This document shows, in pieces, positions 25,841-33,739 of a stretch of 64,000 nucleotides of DNA. The translations under genes were made by a program, and so were the position numbers. Each line of letters opens with the position of its first letter. Position 1 is the stretch's first letter. The stretch comes from Streptomyces coacervatus (lineage in GTDB: Bacteria; Actinomycetota; Actinomycetes; Streptomycetales; Streptomycetaceae), in the NCBI RefSeq assembly GCF_029223485.1, contig NZ_JARHTP010000017.1, positions 1 through 64,000 of the forward strand. The letters run 5' to 3'. The notes beneath the pieces were generated by a model. That model was not told where the DNA came from. It did not search any database and saw nothing but the letters and a program-made list of their open reading frames with translations.

Positions 25841-26102
25841 CCGCTCGTAACATCACGCCGCATCACACCCCGCCGACCTGCCAAATCGCCCCATAGCCAT
25901 GCGATTCGGTGCACCTGTTTACCCCGTTCCTACGTCCGTTACACAACCGACGGACAGCCGATTGCTAGCCGAGCGCTGCTTCGGACAGCGCCGTGACAAC
26001 ACCTCCGTAGCTTCATTTGCGTGCCCGGCAGAAGCGGGCTGTTACGGAACAGACCGACGGCGATCAAGCCGGCCGGGAACGGGGATCGGGAGGCGGTTCG
26101 AC

Positions 26103-26642
26103 ATGGCGCAGGGCGAGGTGCTCGAGTTCGAGGAGTATGTCCGCACGCGGCAGGACGCGCTGCTGCGCAGCGCCCGCCGGCTGGTCCCGGACCCGGTGGA
26201 CGCACAGGACCTGCTCCAGACGGCGCTGGTACGGACGTACGGCCGCTGGGAGGGCATCGCGGACAAGCGGCTCGCGGACGCCTACCTGCGGCGCGTGATG
26301 ATCAACACGCGGACCGAGTGGTGGCGGGCCCGGAAGCTGGAGGAGGTCCCGACCGAGCAGCTGCCGGACGCCTCGGTCGACGACTCCACCGAGCAGCACG
26401 CGGACCGCGCCCTGCTGATGGACATCATGAAGGTGCTGGCTCCCAAGCAGCGCAGCGTCGTGGTCCTGCGACACTGGGAGCAGATGTCGACGGAGGAGAC
26501 GGCCGCCGCCCTGGGCATGTCGGCCGGAACAGTCAAGAGCACGCTGCACCGGGCGCTCGCCCGGCTCCGTGAGGAGCTGGAGAGCCGCGATCTGGACGCA
26601 CGCGCGCTGGAGCGTGGGGAGCGGGAGCGTTGCGCGGCCTGA
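26103..26642 (+). CDS. sigE: ECF RNA polymerase sigma factor SigE
   Basis: A 179-aa ECF sigma factor that directs genes for cell-envelope stress. Region 2 includes DPVDAQDLLQTALVRTYGRW and region 4 is LAPKQRSVVVLRHW ... MSAGTVKSTLHRALARLR. It is first in the sigE-cseA-cseB-cseC operon, the known signature of S. coelicolor. There CseC senses wall damage, CseB activates sigE, and CseA dampens the response. GGGAGG about ten bases upstream supports the ATG. The 25841-26102 gap should hold the CseB-dependent promoter, but no clear -35/-10 pair stands out. Confidence 0.95.
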   Translation: MAQGEVLEFEEYVRTRQDALLRSARRLVPDPVDAQDLLQTALVRTYGRWEGIADKRLADAYLRRVMINTRTEWWRARKLEEVPTEQLPDASVDDSTEQHADRALLMDIMKVLAPKQRSVVVLRHWEQMSTEETAAALGMSAGTVKSTLHRALARLREELESRDLDARALERGERERCAA

Positions 26643-27292
26643 CCGGGGCCGGGCCCGAACGGGCCCTAGGCAGTTCACAGGCGGTGATCACGGTGGGGGC
26701 CGTGTTCGCCGCCGTCGCCCTTTTCACCACCGCGTGCGGCAAGGGGGGCACGGGTGCCCGGGACGAGGGCCCGGCACACGCATCGGCGATCGCGGGTGCC
26801 GTCGCCTCCCCCTCACCCAGCCCGTCCGGGGGCTTTCGGCGGGTGGACGCGGTCTCGCTGATCAAGCAGGACTCGAAGGTCTCCCCGGCGGTGAAACGCG
26901 AGCTGCAGCCATGCAGCGGCGACGGCTACCCGGTCAAGGCCACCTACGGCTATCTGACCGGCGGATCGGTCAACGACGTCCTCGTCAATGTCTGGAGCTG
27001 CGGTGACGAGGTGGGCGTCGGTGTATACGTGTACCGGGACGTCAAGGGCACGTACGAGAATGTGTTCAAGGCGGAGGAGTCGCCGGTCTACGCCGAGATC
27101 GACGGCACCGACCTGACCGTGGCCCAGCAGGTGTACGACACGAACGACCCGGTGTCGAACCCGTCCCGAGAGACCGTGACCACGTACAGATGGAAAGCGG
27201 GCCGGTTCGCCCAGCACAGCACCCACGAAACCGACTACAGCGAGCTCGACTCCGGCGACGACGACACGCCCACGCCCGCGCCGGACCACTGA
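26630..27292 (+). CDS. cseA: Lipoprotein CseA, negative modulator of the SigE response
   Basis: A 220-aa exported lipoprotein. The signal sequence (AVITVGAVFAAVALFTTAC) ends in a lipobox with Cys36. The following linker is Ala/Ser/Pro rich, and the globular part carries two further Cys (QPCSGD, WSCGD). It starts at TTG 26630 inside sigE (13-bp overlap), with GGGAGCGGGAG upstream, implying translational coupling. The C-terminus is acidic. Identity rests on the operon context and lipoprotein form. In S. coelicolor loss of CseA raises sigE expression. Confidence 0.88.
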   Translation: MRGLTGAGPERALGSSQAVITVGAVFAAVALFTTACGKGGTGARDEGPAHASAIAGAVASPSPSPSGGFRRVDAVSLIKQDSKVSPAVKRELQPCSGDGYPVKATYGYLTGGSVNDVLVNVWSCGDEVGVGVYVYRDVKGTYENVFKAEESPVYAEIDGTDLTVAQQVYDTNDPVSNPSRETVTTYRWKAGRFAQHSTHETDYSELDSGDDDTPTPAPDH

Positions 27293-27343
27293 CCCCCACA
27301 CGCACGCACACACACGCACACCACGAGGACAGAGAGCAACGGG

Positions 27344-28048
27344 ATGGCAGAGCAGACCCACGTCCTGTTCGTCGAGGACGACGATGTCATCCGTGAGGCC
27401 ACCCAGCTCGCCCTGGAGCGGGACGGCTTCGCGGTCACCGCCATGCCCGACGGCCTGTCGGGTCTGGAGGCGTTCCGGGCCGACCGCCCCGACATCGCCC
27501 TGCTGGACGTGATGGTCCCCGGTCTGGACGGCGTCAGCCTGTGCCGTCGGATCCGGGACGAGTCCACCGTTCCGGTGATCATGCTGTCGGCGCGCGCCGA
27601 CTCCATCGACGTCGTCCTCGGCCTGGAGGCGGGCGCCGACGACTATGTGACCAAGCCGTTCGACGGGGCCGTGCTGGTCGCGCGGATCCGGGCCGTACTG
27701 CGCCGCTTCGGACACGCTGGCGGCAGCGACCGGACCGAGATCGCGGAGGACCCGCTGACCGGTGCCGTGCTCACCTTCGGGGACCTGGAGGTCGACACCG
27801 AGGGCATGGAGGTGCGCCGGGCCGGGCAGCCGGTCGCGCTCACCCCGACCGAGATGCGCCTGCTGCTGGAGTTCTCCTCCGCGCCGGGCACCGTGCTCTC
27901 CCGCGACAAGCTGCTGGAGCGTGTCTGGGACTACGGCTGGGGCGGGGACACCCGGGTCGTCGACGTGCATGTGCAGCGGCTGCGGCAGAAGATCGGCCAG
28001 GACCGGATCGAGACGGTCCGCGGCTTCGGCTACAAGCTGAAGGCCTGA
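27344..28048 (+). CDS. cseB: Response regulator CseB
   Basis: A 234-aa OmpR/PhoB-type regulator. The receiver domain has the acidic pocket EDDD (11-14), phospho-acceptor Asp55 in LLDVMVPG and Lys in VTKPFDG. The C-terminal winged helix is LTPTEMRLLLEF ... DTRVVDVHVQRLRQKIG. It activates the sigE promoter when phosphorylated by CseC. The 51-bp gap after cseA carries a CA/CG simple repeat (27296-27323). cseC begins ten bases after its stop. Confidence 0.95.
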   Translation: MAEQTHVLFVEDDDVIREATQLALERDGFAVTAMPDGLSGLEAFRADRPDIALLDVMVPGLDGVSLCRRIRDESTVPVIMLSARADSIDVVLGLEAGADDYVTKPFDGAVLVARIRAVLRRFGHAGGSDRTEIAEDPLTGAVLTFGDLEVDTEGMEVRRAGQPVALTPTEMRLLLEFSSAPGTVLSRDKLLERVWDYGWGGDTRVVDVHVQRLRQKIGQDRIETVRGFGYKLKA

Positions 28049-28058
28049 GCGGGCGGTC

Positions 28059-29396
28059 ATGCGGCGGATCCTTCGCTCCCCGGTCCGGCGCATGGAGCGC
28101 GCGGGCCTGCACACCGGGCTCAGATGGAAGCTCAGCGCGGCGATCGCGCTGGTGGCCGGCCTGGTGGCGATCACTCTGAGCCTTGTGGTGCACAACGCGG
28201 CCCGGGTCTCGATGCTCGACAACGCGCGCGACCTGGCCAATGAGCGCATCGAGATCGCGCAGCGCAACTACGACCTGAACCGGCGGCCGAACTTCCCCAA
28301 CATCAAGATCGACGACCCCGACCTGCCGGACGCGCTGCGCGACAAGGTCCTGGATGGCCGCAAGGCCAGCGACGTCATCGACCACGGCGGGGTGCCGGAC
28401 ATCTGGGCCGCCGTACCGGTCAAGGACGGGCATGTGCTGTCGCTGCACACCGGGTTCACCGACCGCAGCACGGACATCCTCAAGGACCTCGACCAGGCCC
28501 TGGTGATCGGCTCCATCGCGGTGGTCCTCGGCGGCAGTGCGCTGGGGGTGCTCATCGGCGGCCAGCTCTCGCGCCGGCTGCGCAAGGCGGCGGCCGCGGC
28601 GAACCAGGTCGCCAAGGGCGAGTCGGACGTACGGGTGCGGGACGCCATCGGCGGGGTCGTGCGGGACGAGACCGACGATCTGGCGCGTGCGGTGGACGCC
28701 ATGGCGGACACGCTGCAGCAGCGGCTTGAGGCCGAGCGCCGGGTCACCGCGGACATCGCGCACGAGCTGCGCACCCCGGTGACGGGCCTGCTGACGGCCG
28801 CCGAACTGCTCCCGCCGGGCCGTCCGACGGAGCTGGTACTGGACCGCGCGAAGGCCATGCGCACCCTGGTCGAGGACGTACTGGAGGTGGCCCGCCTCGA
28901 CAGCGCCTCCGAGCGGGCCGAGCTGCAGGACATCATGCTCGGCGAGTTCGTCACCCGGCGGGTGGCAGCGAAGGACCCGTCCGTCGAGGTGCGGGTGGTG
29001 CACGAGTCGATGCTCACGACCGACCCGCGCCGCCTGGAGCGCGTGCTCATCAACCTGATCGCCAACGCCGCCCGGCATGGCAAGCCGCCGATCCAGGTCA
29101 CCGTCGAGGGCCGGGTCATCCGGGTCCGCGACCACGGCCCCGGCTTCCCCTCCGACCTCCTCGCCGACGGCCCGAGCCGGTTCCGCACGGGCAGCGCCGA
29201 CCGCGCGGGCCACGGCCACGGCCTGGGCCTCACGATCGCCGCCGGTCAGGCCCGCGTACTGGGCGCCCGCCTGACCTTCCGCAACGTACGCCCGGCGGGG
29301 GCACCGGATCACGTACCGGCGGAGGGCGCGGTGGCGGTGCTGTGGCTGCCGGAGCATGCGCCGACGAACACGGGCAGCTATCCGATGCTGCCCTAG
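28059..29396 (+). CDS. cseC: Sensor histidine kinase CseC
   Basis: A 445-aa membrane kinase. The first membrane segment is at about 24-45 and the second at about 148-169, flanking an extracytoplasmic sensor of about 100 residues. HAMP follows, then the phospho-acceptor in IAHELRTPVTG (His235), and an HATPase domain with N-box LINLIANAARHG, G1 VRDHGPGFP and G2 GHGHGLGLTIA. It senses cell-envelope damage and phosphorylates CseB. Last gene of the operon; the downstream gene is convergent. Confidence 0.95.
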   Translation: MRRILRSPVRRMERAGLHTGLRWKLSAAIALVAGLVAITLSLVVHNAARVSMLDNARDLANERIEIAQRNYDLNRRPNFPNIKIDDPDLPDALRDKVLDGRKASDVIDHGGVPDIWAAVPVKDGHVLSLHTGFTDRSTDILKDLDQALVIGSIAVVLGGSALGVLIGGQLSRRLRKAAAAANQVAKGESDVRVRDAIGGVVRDETDDLARAVDAMADTLQQRLEAERRVTADIAHELRTPVTGLLTAAELLPPGRPTELVLDRAKAMRTLVEDVLEVARLDSASERAELQDIMLGEFVTRRVAAKDPSVEVRVVHESMLTTDPRRLERVLINLIANAARHGKPPIQVTVEGRVIRVRDHGPGFPSDLLADGPSRFRTGSADRAGHGHGLGLTIAAGQARVLGARLTFRNVRPAGAPDHVPAEGAVAVLWLPEHAPTNTGSYPMLP

Positions 29397-29416
29397 CTCT
29401 CACACATCCGCGGCTC

Positions 29417-30289
29417 TCATACGACGGCCATCAGCAGCTCCTCGCCCCGCGACGGCCGCAGCCCGTCCGTCCGGCCCGCGAAGTACCGCTGTTCGAGATC
29501 CGCCGCCGAGATGTGCCGGACCTCCCGGAAACCGGCCGCGCTGGCCAGGGCGAGGATCTGCGGCGGCCGGTAGAAGCTGAGGAAGGGGGTCCCGGCCGCG
29601 CGGGCGCCCTTCATCGCGACCTCGAGCTGCGGACGCTCCTCCGGCTCGACGTCCTCGATAGGCCGCAGGAAGGTCGTGACCAGCATCGATCCCGGGGCGA
29701 GCCCCGCGACGAGCCGGAAGGTCGCCTCGACCGCCTCCGTGGTCAGATACATCGTGACGCCCGCGGACGCCACCACGGCAGGCCGGCCGGTGTCGAACCC
29801 GGCCGCGAGCAGCTGCCCCCACCAGTCCCCCTCGAAGTCGACCGGCACGAGCCGCAGCCACGGGGGAACGCCCAGGCCGAGATCGGCGAGACGCCGCCGC
29901 TTCCAGGCCTGCGGCCCGGCCCGGTCGACCTCGAACACCCGCAGCCCCCGGGCACCGGCCTCCGGCCGCCGCTGCGCGAACGTATCGAGCCCGGCACCGA
30001 GAACCACGTACTGATCCACCCCCTCCCCCACCCGCTCCACGACCAGGTCCTCGACGAACCGGGCCCGGGCCACGATGGACGCCCGGGTGCGGCGCGTGGC
30101 GTGCACGTCCATGTCGGGCCGGTCGCGCCACCCGTCACCCGGATCCGCGAGCCGCAGCCCGATCTCGTCCTCGATGACGTGCGGCGGCGGATCGGCCCGG
30201 AGGTGCAGGGCCCGCCAGAGTGCCACGCGTATGGCAGTGTGGTCGGCGGCGACGGCGTCGGCGATCGTGTCGTCCCCCATGCCGGTCAC
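29417..30289 (-). CDS. PPM/LCMT-type SAM-dependent O-methyltransferase
   Basis: A 290-aa protein of the leucine carboxyl methyltransferase-like family (COG3315). It has VVLGAGLDTFAQRRP (SAM motif I), VFEVDRAGPQAWKRRRL (the family's D-xP-xxxxxK pattern) and ASAGVTMYLT (post II). GTG 30289 overlaps the stop of the VOC gene (GTGA) and has AAGGA upstream; ATG 30280 is an alternative. Third gene of an AraC-VOC-methyltransferase operon. Substrate unknown; mycobacterial and Streptomyces relatives are mostly uncharacterised. Confidence 0.82.
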   Translation of the reverse strand: MTGMGDDTIADAVAADHTAIRVALWRALHLRADPPPHVIEDEIGLRLADPGDGWRDRPDMDVHATRRTRASIVARARFVEDLVVERVGEGVDQYVVLGAGLDTFAQRRPEAGARGLRVFEVDRAGPQAWKRRRLADLGLGVPPWLRLVPVDFEGDWWGQLLAAGFDTGRPAVVASAGVTMYLTTEAVEATFRLVAGLAPGSMLVTTFLRPIEDVEPEERPQLEVAMKGARAAGTPFLSFYRPPQILALASAAGFREVRHISAADLEQRYFAGRTDGLRPSRGEELLMAVV

Positions 30290-30720
30290 CCGAAGTCCTT
30301 GGAGAAGTCCAGCTCCTCGCTGCGCTCGGTCAGCGAGTACCAGTTGCCGCTGTCGTCGCGGAAGACCGCCTCGATGCCGTACGGCCGCTCCTGGGGCGAC
30401 TGCAGAAACTCCACTCCCCTCGCCCTGAAGGTCTCGTAGTCCCCGCGGCAGTCGTCCGTACGGAACGCCCCCGCGCCCAGCACCCCCTTGCTGACCAGCT
30501 TCTTCAGCGCCTCGGCGGACTCCGGGTCGAGGCCCGGACCGTCCAGGCTCATCAACGCCAGCTCGACCCCCGCCTGCTCCTTGGCACCGACGGTGACCCA
30601 CTTCATGTCACCCATCGACACCTCGTCCCGCACCTCGAAGTCCAGCTTCTCGGTGAAGAAGGCCTTGGTGCGCTGCTGGTCGAACGTCCATACGGTGGTG
30701 ATGCCCAGCCCCAAGATCAC
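30286..30720 (-). CDS. VOC-superfamily (glyoxalase/bleomycin-resistance fold) protein
   Basis: A 144-aa protein of two beta-alpha-beta-beta-beta modules, with TKAFFTEKLDFEVRDE and ERPYGIEAVFRDDSGNWYSL as family landmarks. The latter ends with the usual metal-region Glu/Asp in DDSGNWYSLTE. VOC proteins are dioxygenases, isomerases, glutathione transferases or drug binders. The GTG start with GGAGAG upstream gives normal length; longer in-frame starts do not. It lies between an AraC activator and a methyltransferase. Confidence 0.82.
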   Translation of the reverse strand: MILGLGITTVWTFDQQRTKAFFTEKLDFEVRDEVSMGDMKWVTVGAKEQAGVELALMSLDGPGLDPESAEALKKLVSKGVLGAGAFRTDDCRGDYETFRARGVEFLQSPQERPYGIEAVFRDDSGNWYSLTERSEELDFSKDFG

Positions 30721-30742
30721 GGCTCTGCTCTCCTCGCCTCGG

Positions 30743-31198
30743 TCACGGTGTTGTGTCCTGTTCGTCACCGTAGGCAGGGCGGGGTCCGGGGCGCTTCTTC
30801 AAAGTTGCGGTGGGGAAGCCGCCGGCCCACAGCATCGCGTAACACCCCGGTATGAGGGCGGCTCCCCGGCCGACATGCTTGGTCCGGTACTCACTCGGCG
30901 TCAGCCCGGTCCGCGCCTTGAACCGCGCCGAGAAGGTGCCGAGGCTGCTGAACCCGACCAGATTGCAGATCTCGGTGACGCTGAGATCCGCACTGCGGAG
31001 CATCTCCTCGGCCCGCTCGATCCGGCGGTGCGTCAGATACTGCCCGGGCGTCTCGCCGTAGGCCTCCTTGAAGGCCCGCAGAAAGTGAAACCGCGAATAC
31101 CCGGCATGCCCGGCAACCACCCCCAGATCCAGCTCCGAATCGGCCCAGTCACGGTCCATGGCGTCCTTGGCCAGCCGCAACTGCCGCATTTTGTCCAT
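30743..31198 (-). CDS. Short AraC-family regulator
   Basis: A 151-aa protein that is almost only the AraC DNA-binding domain: LDLGVVAGHAGYSRFHFLRA (first helix-turn-helix), TPGQYLTHRRIERAEEML, and VTEICNLVGFSSLGTFSARF with TGLTPSEYR (second). There is no obvious sensory domain. It is the first gene of a three-gene operon, 22 bp before the VOC gene, so it likely controls that operon. ATG 31198 chosen because upstream sequence is repeat DNA. Confidence 0.85.
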   Translation of the reverse strand: MDKMRQLRLAKDAMDRDWADSELDLGVVAGHAGYSRFHFLRAFKEAYGETPGQYLTHRRIERAEEMLRSADLSVTEICNLVGFSSLGTFSARFKARTGLTPSEYRTKHVGRGAALIPGCYAMLWAGGFPTATLKKRPGPRPAYGDEQDTTP

Positions 31199-31239
31199 AC
31201 GGTGATGGTGGCACGGGGGTCTGACATCCAGCCCGTCGT

Positions 31240-31335
31240 GGGGGTCCCCCCGCTCGAGCGAAGCCGAGAGTGGGGGAGTTTGAGGACGAGGCCCTTCAGG
31301 CCGAAGGGGGCCTGGGGGCACAGCCCCCAGGCCAC
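31240..31335. repeat. Streptomyces dispersed stem-loop repeat (inverse copy)
   Basis: Holds GTTTGAGGACGAGGCC, the exact inverse of part of the 4350-4450 element, followed by CCTTCAGGCCGAAGG and CCTGGGGGCACAGCCCCCAGG hairpins. TCGAGCGAAGCCGAGAGTGG upstream is another common part of this family. It lies between divergently placed AraC and MFS ends and contains no gene. Confidence 0.72.
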
Positions 31336-31357
31336 ACACCCGCAGACGAAACACAGC

Positions 31358-31395
31358 GAAGGCCCCCCGGGGCGGACACCTTCCGGGGGACCTTC
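31358..31395. terminator. Terminator downstream of the MFS exporter gene
   Basis: GAAGGCCCCCCGG (31358-31370) and CCGGGGGACCTTC (31383-31395) form a 13-bp stem with one G-U pair, 20 bases beyond the MFS stop on the minus strand. Confidence 0.72.
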
Positions 31396-31414
31396 AGCTC
31401 ACAGCCGGATCGGA

Positions 31415-32986
31415 TCAGACGGCCTCGACGACCGGCGCCGGCGCCACCTCTTCCTGCCCAGGCTTGGGCGCCCCGGTACCCCGCAGCGCCACTTCCTTCA
31501 CGAACACCGCAGCTACCAGCGCACCCACGGCCACCACAGACCCCAGCAGGAACGCCGAGTGCGTACCCGAGGACACCGCATGCTGGTACGCCTCCCGAGC
31601 CACCGCCGGCAGCTTCTCCAGGCTCTTCGCATCCAGCTGCGCCGACTTCTCGGTGATCTTCGACCCAAGCGCCCCGGCCCGCTCGGACATGACGTCCTGC
31701 ACCCGGTTGTTGAACAGCGCACCCATGATCGCGACACCGAACGAGGAGCCGAGCGTACGGAACAGGGTGGTCGACGAGGATGCGACACCCATGTCCTTCA
31801 TCTCGACACTGTTCTGCGCGACCAGCATGGTGATCTGCATCAGGCAGCCCATCCCGAGACCCACCACGGCCATGAACACACCGGACATGAACCGCGAGGT
31901 CCCGGTGTCCATCGTGGACAGCAGATACAGCCCGACGACCATCAGGACACTGCCGACGACCGGGAACACCTTGTACTTGCCGGTGTTCGTGGTCACCCGC
32001 CCCGCCACCATCGAGGTGACCAGCATCGCGCCGAGCATCGGCAGGAGCAGCAGCCCGGAGTTGGTGGCGGACGCGCCCTGCACCGACTGCTGGTACAGCG
32101 GCAGGAACAGCGTCGCACCGAACATCACGAAGCCCGTGATGAAGCCGATGACCGACATCAGCGTGAAGTTGCGGCTGCGGAAGATGTGCAGCGGCACGAT
32201 CGGCTCGGCGGCCTTCGTCTGCCAGAACACGAACCCGATGAGCGCGGCGACGCCGATCCCGATGAGCTCCATGATCCGCGCGGACGTCCAGGCGTACTGC
32301 GTGCCGCCCCAGGTGGTGACCAGCACGATCGAGGTGATGCCGATGGTCAGCAGCGCGACGCCGAGGTAGTCGATGCCCGCCTGGGAACGCTTCTTCGGCA
32401 GGTGGAGTACGGCACTGATCAGACCGAGCGACACCACGCCGAGCGGCAGGTTGATGTAGAACGACCAGCGCCAGCCCCAGTTGTCGGTGATGGTGCCGCC
32501 CACCAGCGGGCCGCCGATCATCGCGAGCGCCATGACGCCGGCCATCATGCCCTGGTACTTGCCGCGCTCCCGCGGCGGTATCAGATCACCGATGATCGCC
32601 ATGACGCCGACCATCAGACCGCCCGCGCCGAGACCCTGGATCGCGCGGAAACCGATCAGCTCGCCCATGTTCTGCGCCATGCCGCTGAGCGCGGAGCCGA
32701 TCAGGAAGATCACGATCGACGTCATGAAGGCGCCCTTGCGCCCGTACATGTCGCCGAGCTTGCCCCAGATCGGGGTGGAGGCCGCGGTAGCGAGCGTGTA
32801 CGCCGTCACCACCCAGGACAGATGCTCGAGTCCGCCGAGCTCGCCCACGATGGTCGGCATCGCGGTGCCCACGATCATGTTGTCGAGCATCGCGAGCATC
32901 ATGGTGATCATGAGCGCGAGCAGCACGACCCGTACGCTCTTCGGCTGTTTGTCCGGCTTCGTCTCGACCGTCTGCGTGTCCGCCAT
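31415..32986 (-). CDS. MFS multidrug exporter, DHA2 (EmrB/QacA) family
   Basis: A 523-aa inner-membrane proton antiporter with about 14 membrane segments. Motif A is GKLGDMYGRKG, motif C lies in MIGGPLVGGTITDNWGWRWSF (in part), and the motif D1 region is LDNMIVGTAMPTIVGELGG. ATG 32986 has GGGGAG upstream. It is divergent from a TetR gene; their shared 125-bp gap holds two matching operators, so the TetR protein is the likely repressor. The drug is unknown. Confidence 0.92.
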   Translation of the reverse strand: MADTQTVETKPDKQPKSVRVVLLALMITMMLAMLDNMIVGTAMPTIVGELGGLEHLSWVVTAYTLATAASTPIWGKLGDMYGRKGAFMTSIVIFLIGSALSGMAQNMGELIGFRAIQGLGAGGLMVGVMAIIGDLIPPRERGKYQGMMAGVMALAMIGGPLVGGTITDNWGWRWSFYINLPLGVVSLGLISAVLHLPKKRSQAGIDYLGVALLTIGITSIVLVTTWGGTQYAWTSARIMELIGIGVAALIGFVFWQTKAAEPIVPLHIFRSRNFTLMSVIGFITGFVMFGATLFLPLYQQSVQGASATNSGLLLLPMLGAMLVTSMVAGRVTTNTGKYKVFPVVGSVLMVVGLYLLSTMDTGTSRFMSGVFMAVVGLGMGCLMQITMLVAQNSVEMKDMGVASSSTTLFRTLGSSFGVAIMGALFNNRVQDVMSERAGALGSKITEKSAQLDAKSLEKLPAVAREAYQHAVSSGTHSAFLLGSVVAVGALVAAVFVKEVALRGTGAPKPGQEEVAPAPVVEAV

Positions 32987-33022
32987 CGTCCCCACTCCCC
33001 TGGGTATTCCCCCCGGCCAGCT

Positions 33023-33093
33023 ACTTACTTGCCGCCCGGCTAGTTGACTACACTGGGAAGGTAGACCCGCAACTAGCCGGGCGTCAAGTAAGT
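33023..33093. promoter_or_regulatory. Paired TetR operators and divergent promoters
   Basis: Two 24-bp arms (33023-33046 and 33070-33093) are inverted copies with one mismatch. Each contains an 18-bp palindrome of form ACTnGCCGnnCGGCnAGT (33027-33044 exact; 33072-33089 with one deviation), centres 45 bp apart. On the minus strand TTGACG (33087-33082), 18 bases and TACCTT (33063-33058) make an MFS promoter with its -35 inside one operator. On the plus strand TACACT (33049-33054) could serve tetR. Confidence 0.75.
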
Positions 33094-33111
33094 TTTCTGG
33101 GGAGTGCAAGG

Positions 33112-33708
33112 ATGGGCGGCACCATGGACGGCACCAAGCAGCAGCGCCGCGGAGACACCCGCCAGCGCATCCAGGACGTGGCGCTCGAACTCTTCGCCGA
33201 GCAGGGCTACGAGAAGACGTCATTGCGCGAGATCGCCGAGCGCCTCGACGTCACCAAGGCCGCGCTCTACTACCACTTCAAGACGAAGGAAGAGATCCTC
33301 GTCAGCATCTTCGAGGACCTCTCACAGCCGATCGTGGAACTGATCGACTGGGGCAGGCAGCAGCCGCAGTCACTGGAGATGAAGCACGAGATCATCCGCC
33401 GCTACAGCGACACCCTGGCAGGCGCGGCCCCGCTCTTCCGCTTCATGCAGGAGAACCAGGGGACGGTGAAGGATCTGCGCATCGGCGAGACGTTCCGCAA
33501 CCGCATGATGGGCATGCGCGACATCCTCATCGACCCGGACTCCGAGCTGATCGACCAGGTCCGCTGCGTCAGCGCGATGTTCACGCTGCATGCCGGGATG
33601 TTCGCGCTCAACGACATCGAGGCCGACCCCGAGGCCAAGCGCAAGGCCGTCCTCGAGGTCGCCACCGACCTGGTGACACAGGCACACCGGGCCGCGCACC
33701 CGTCCTAG
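33112..33708 (+). CDS. TetR-family repressor of the divergent MFS exporter
   Basis: A 198-aa regulator. The helix-turn-helix at about residues 15-60 is clear: RQRIQDVALELFAEQGYEKT, SLREIAERLDVTKAALYYHF and KTKEEIL. The C-terminal part is the helical ligand-binding region. It starts at ATG 33112 with GGGGAG upstream. It is divergent from the exporter and probably represses both genes from the two operators between them, being released by the exporter's substrate. Confidence 0.9.
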   Translation: MGGTMDGTKQQRRGDTRQRIQDVALELFAEQGYEKTSLREIAERLDVTKAALYYHFKTKEEILVSIFEDLSQPIVELIDWGRQQPQSLEMKHEIIRRYSDTLAGAAPLFRFMQENQGTVKDLRIGETFRNRMMGMRDILIDPDSELIDQVRCVSAMFTLHAGMFALNDIEADPEAKRKAVLEVATDLVTQAHRAAHPS

Positions 33709-33739
33709 AGGGTCACCACGTCTCAGACGCGACCACCCC

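Noticed and set aside
27296..27323. CA/CG-rich short repeat between cseA and cseB as a possible CRISPR or regulatory repeat
   Set aside because: It is simple dinucleotide-like sequence without spacers; probably only a low-complexity linker.
30488..33043. An 850-codon open frame on the plus strand opposite VOC, AraC and the MFS gene
   Set aside because: Its translation is His/Gln/Arg-rich low-complexity sequence typical of antisense frames, and three clear genes lie on the other strand.
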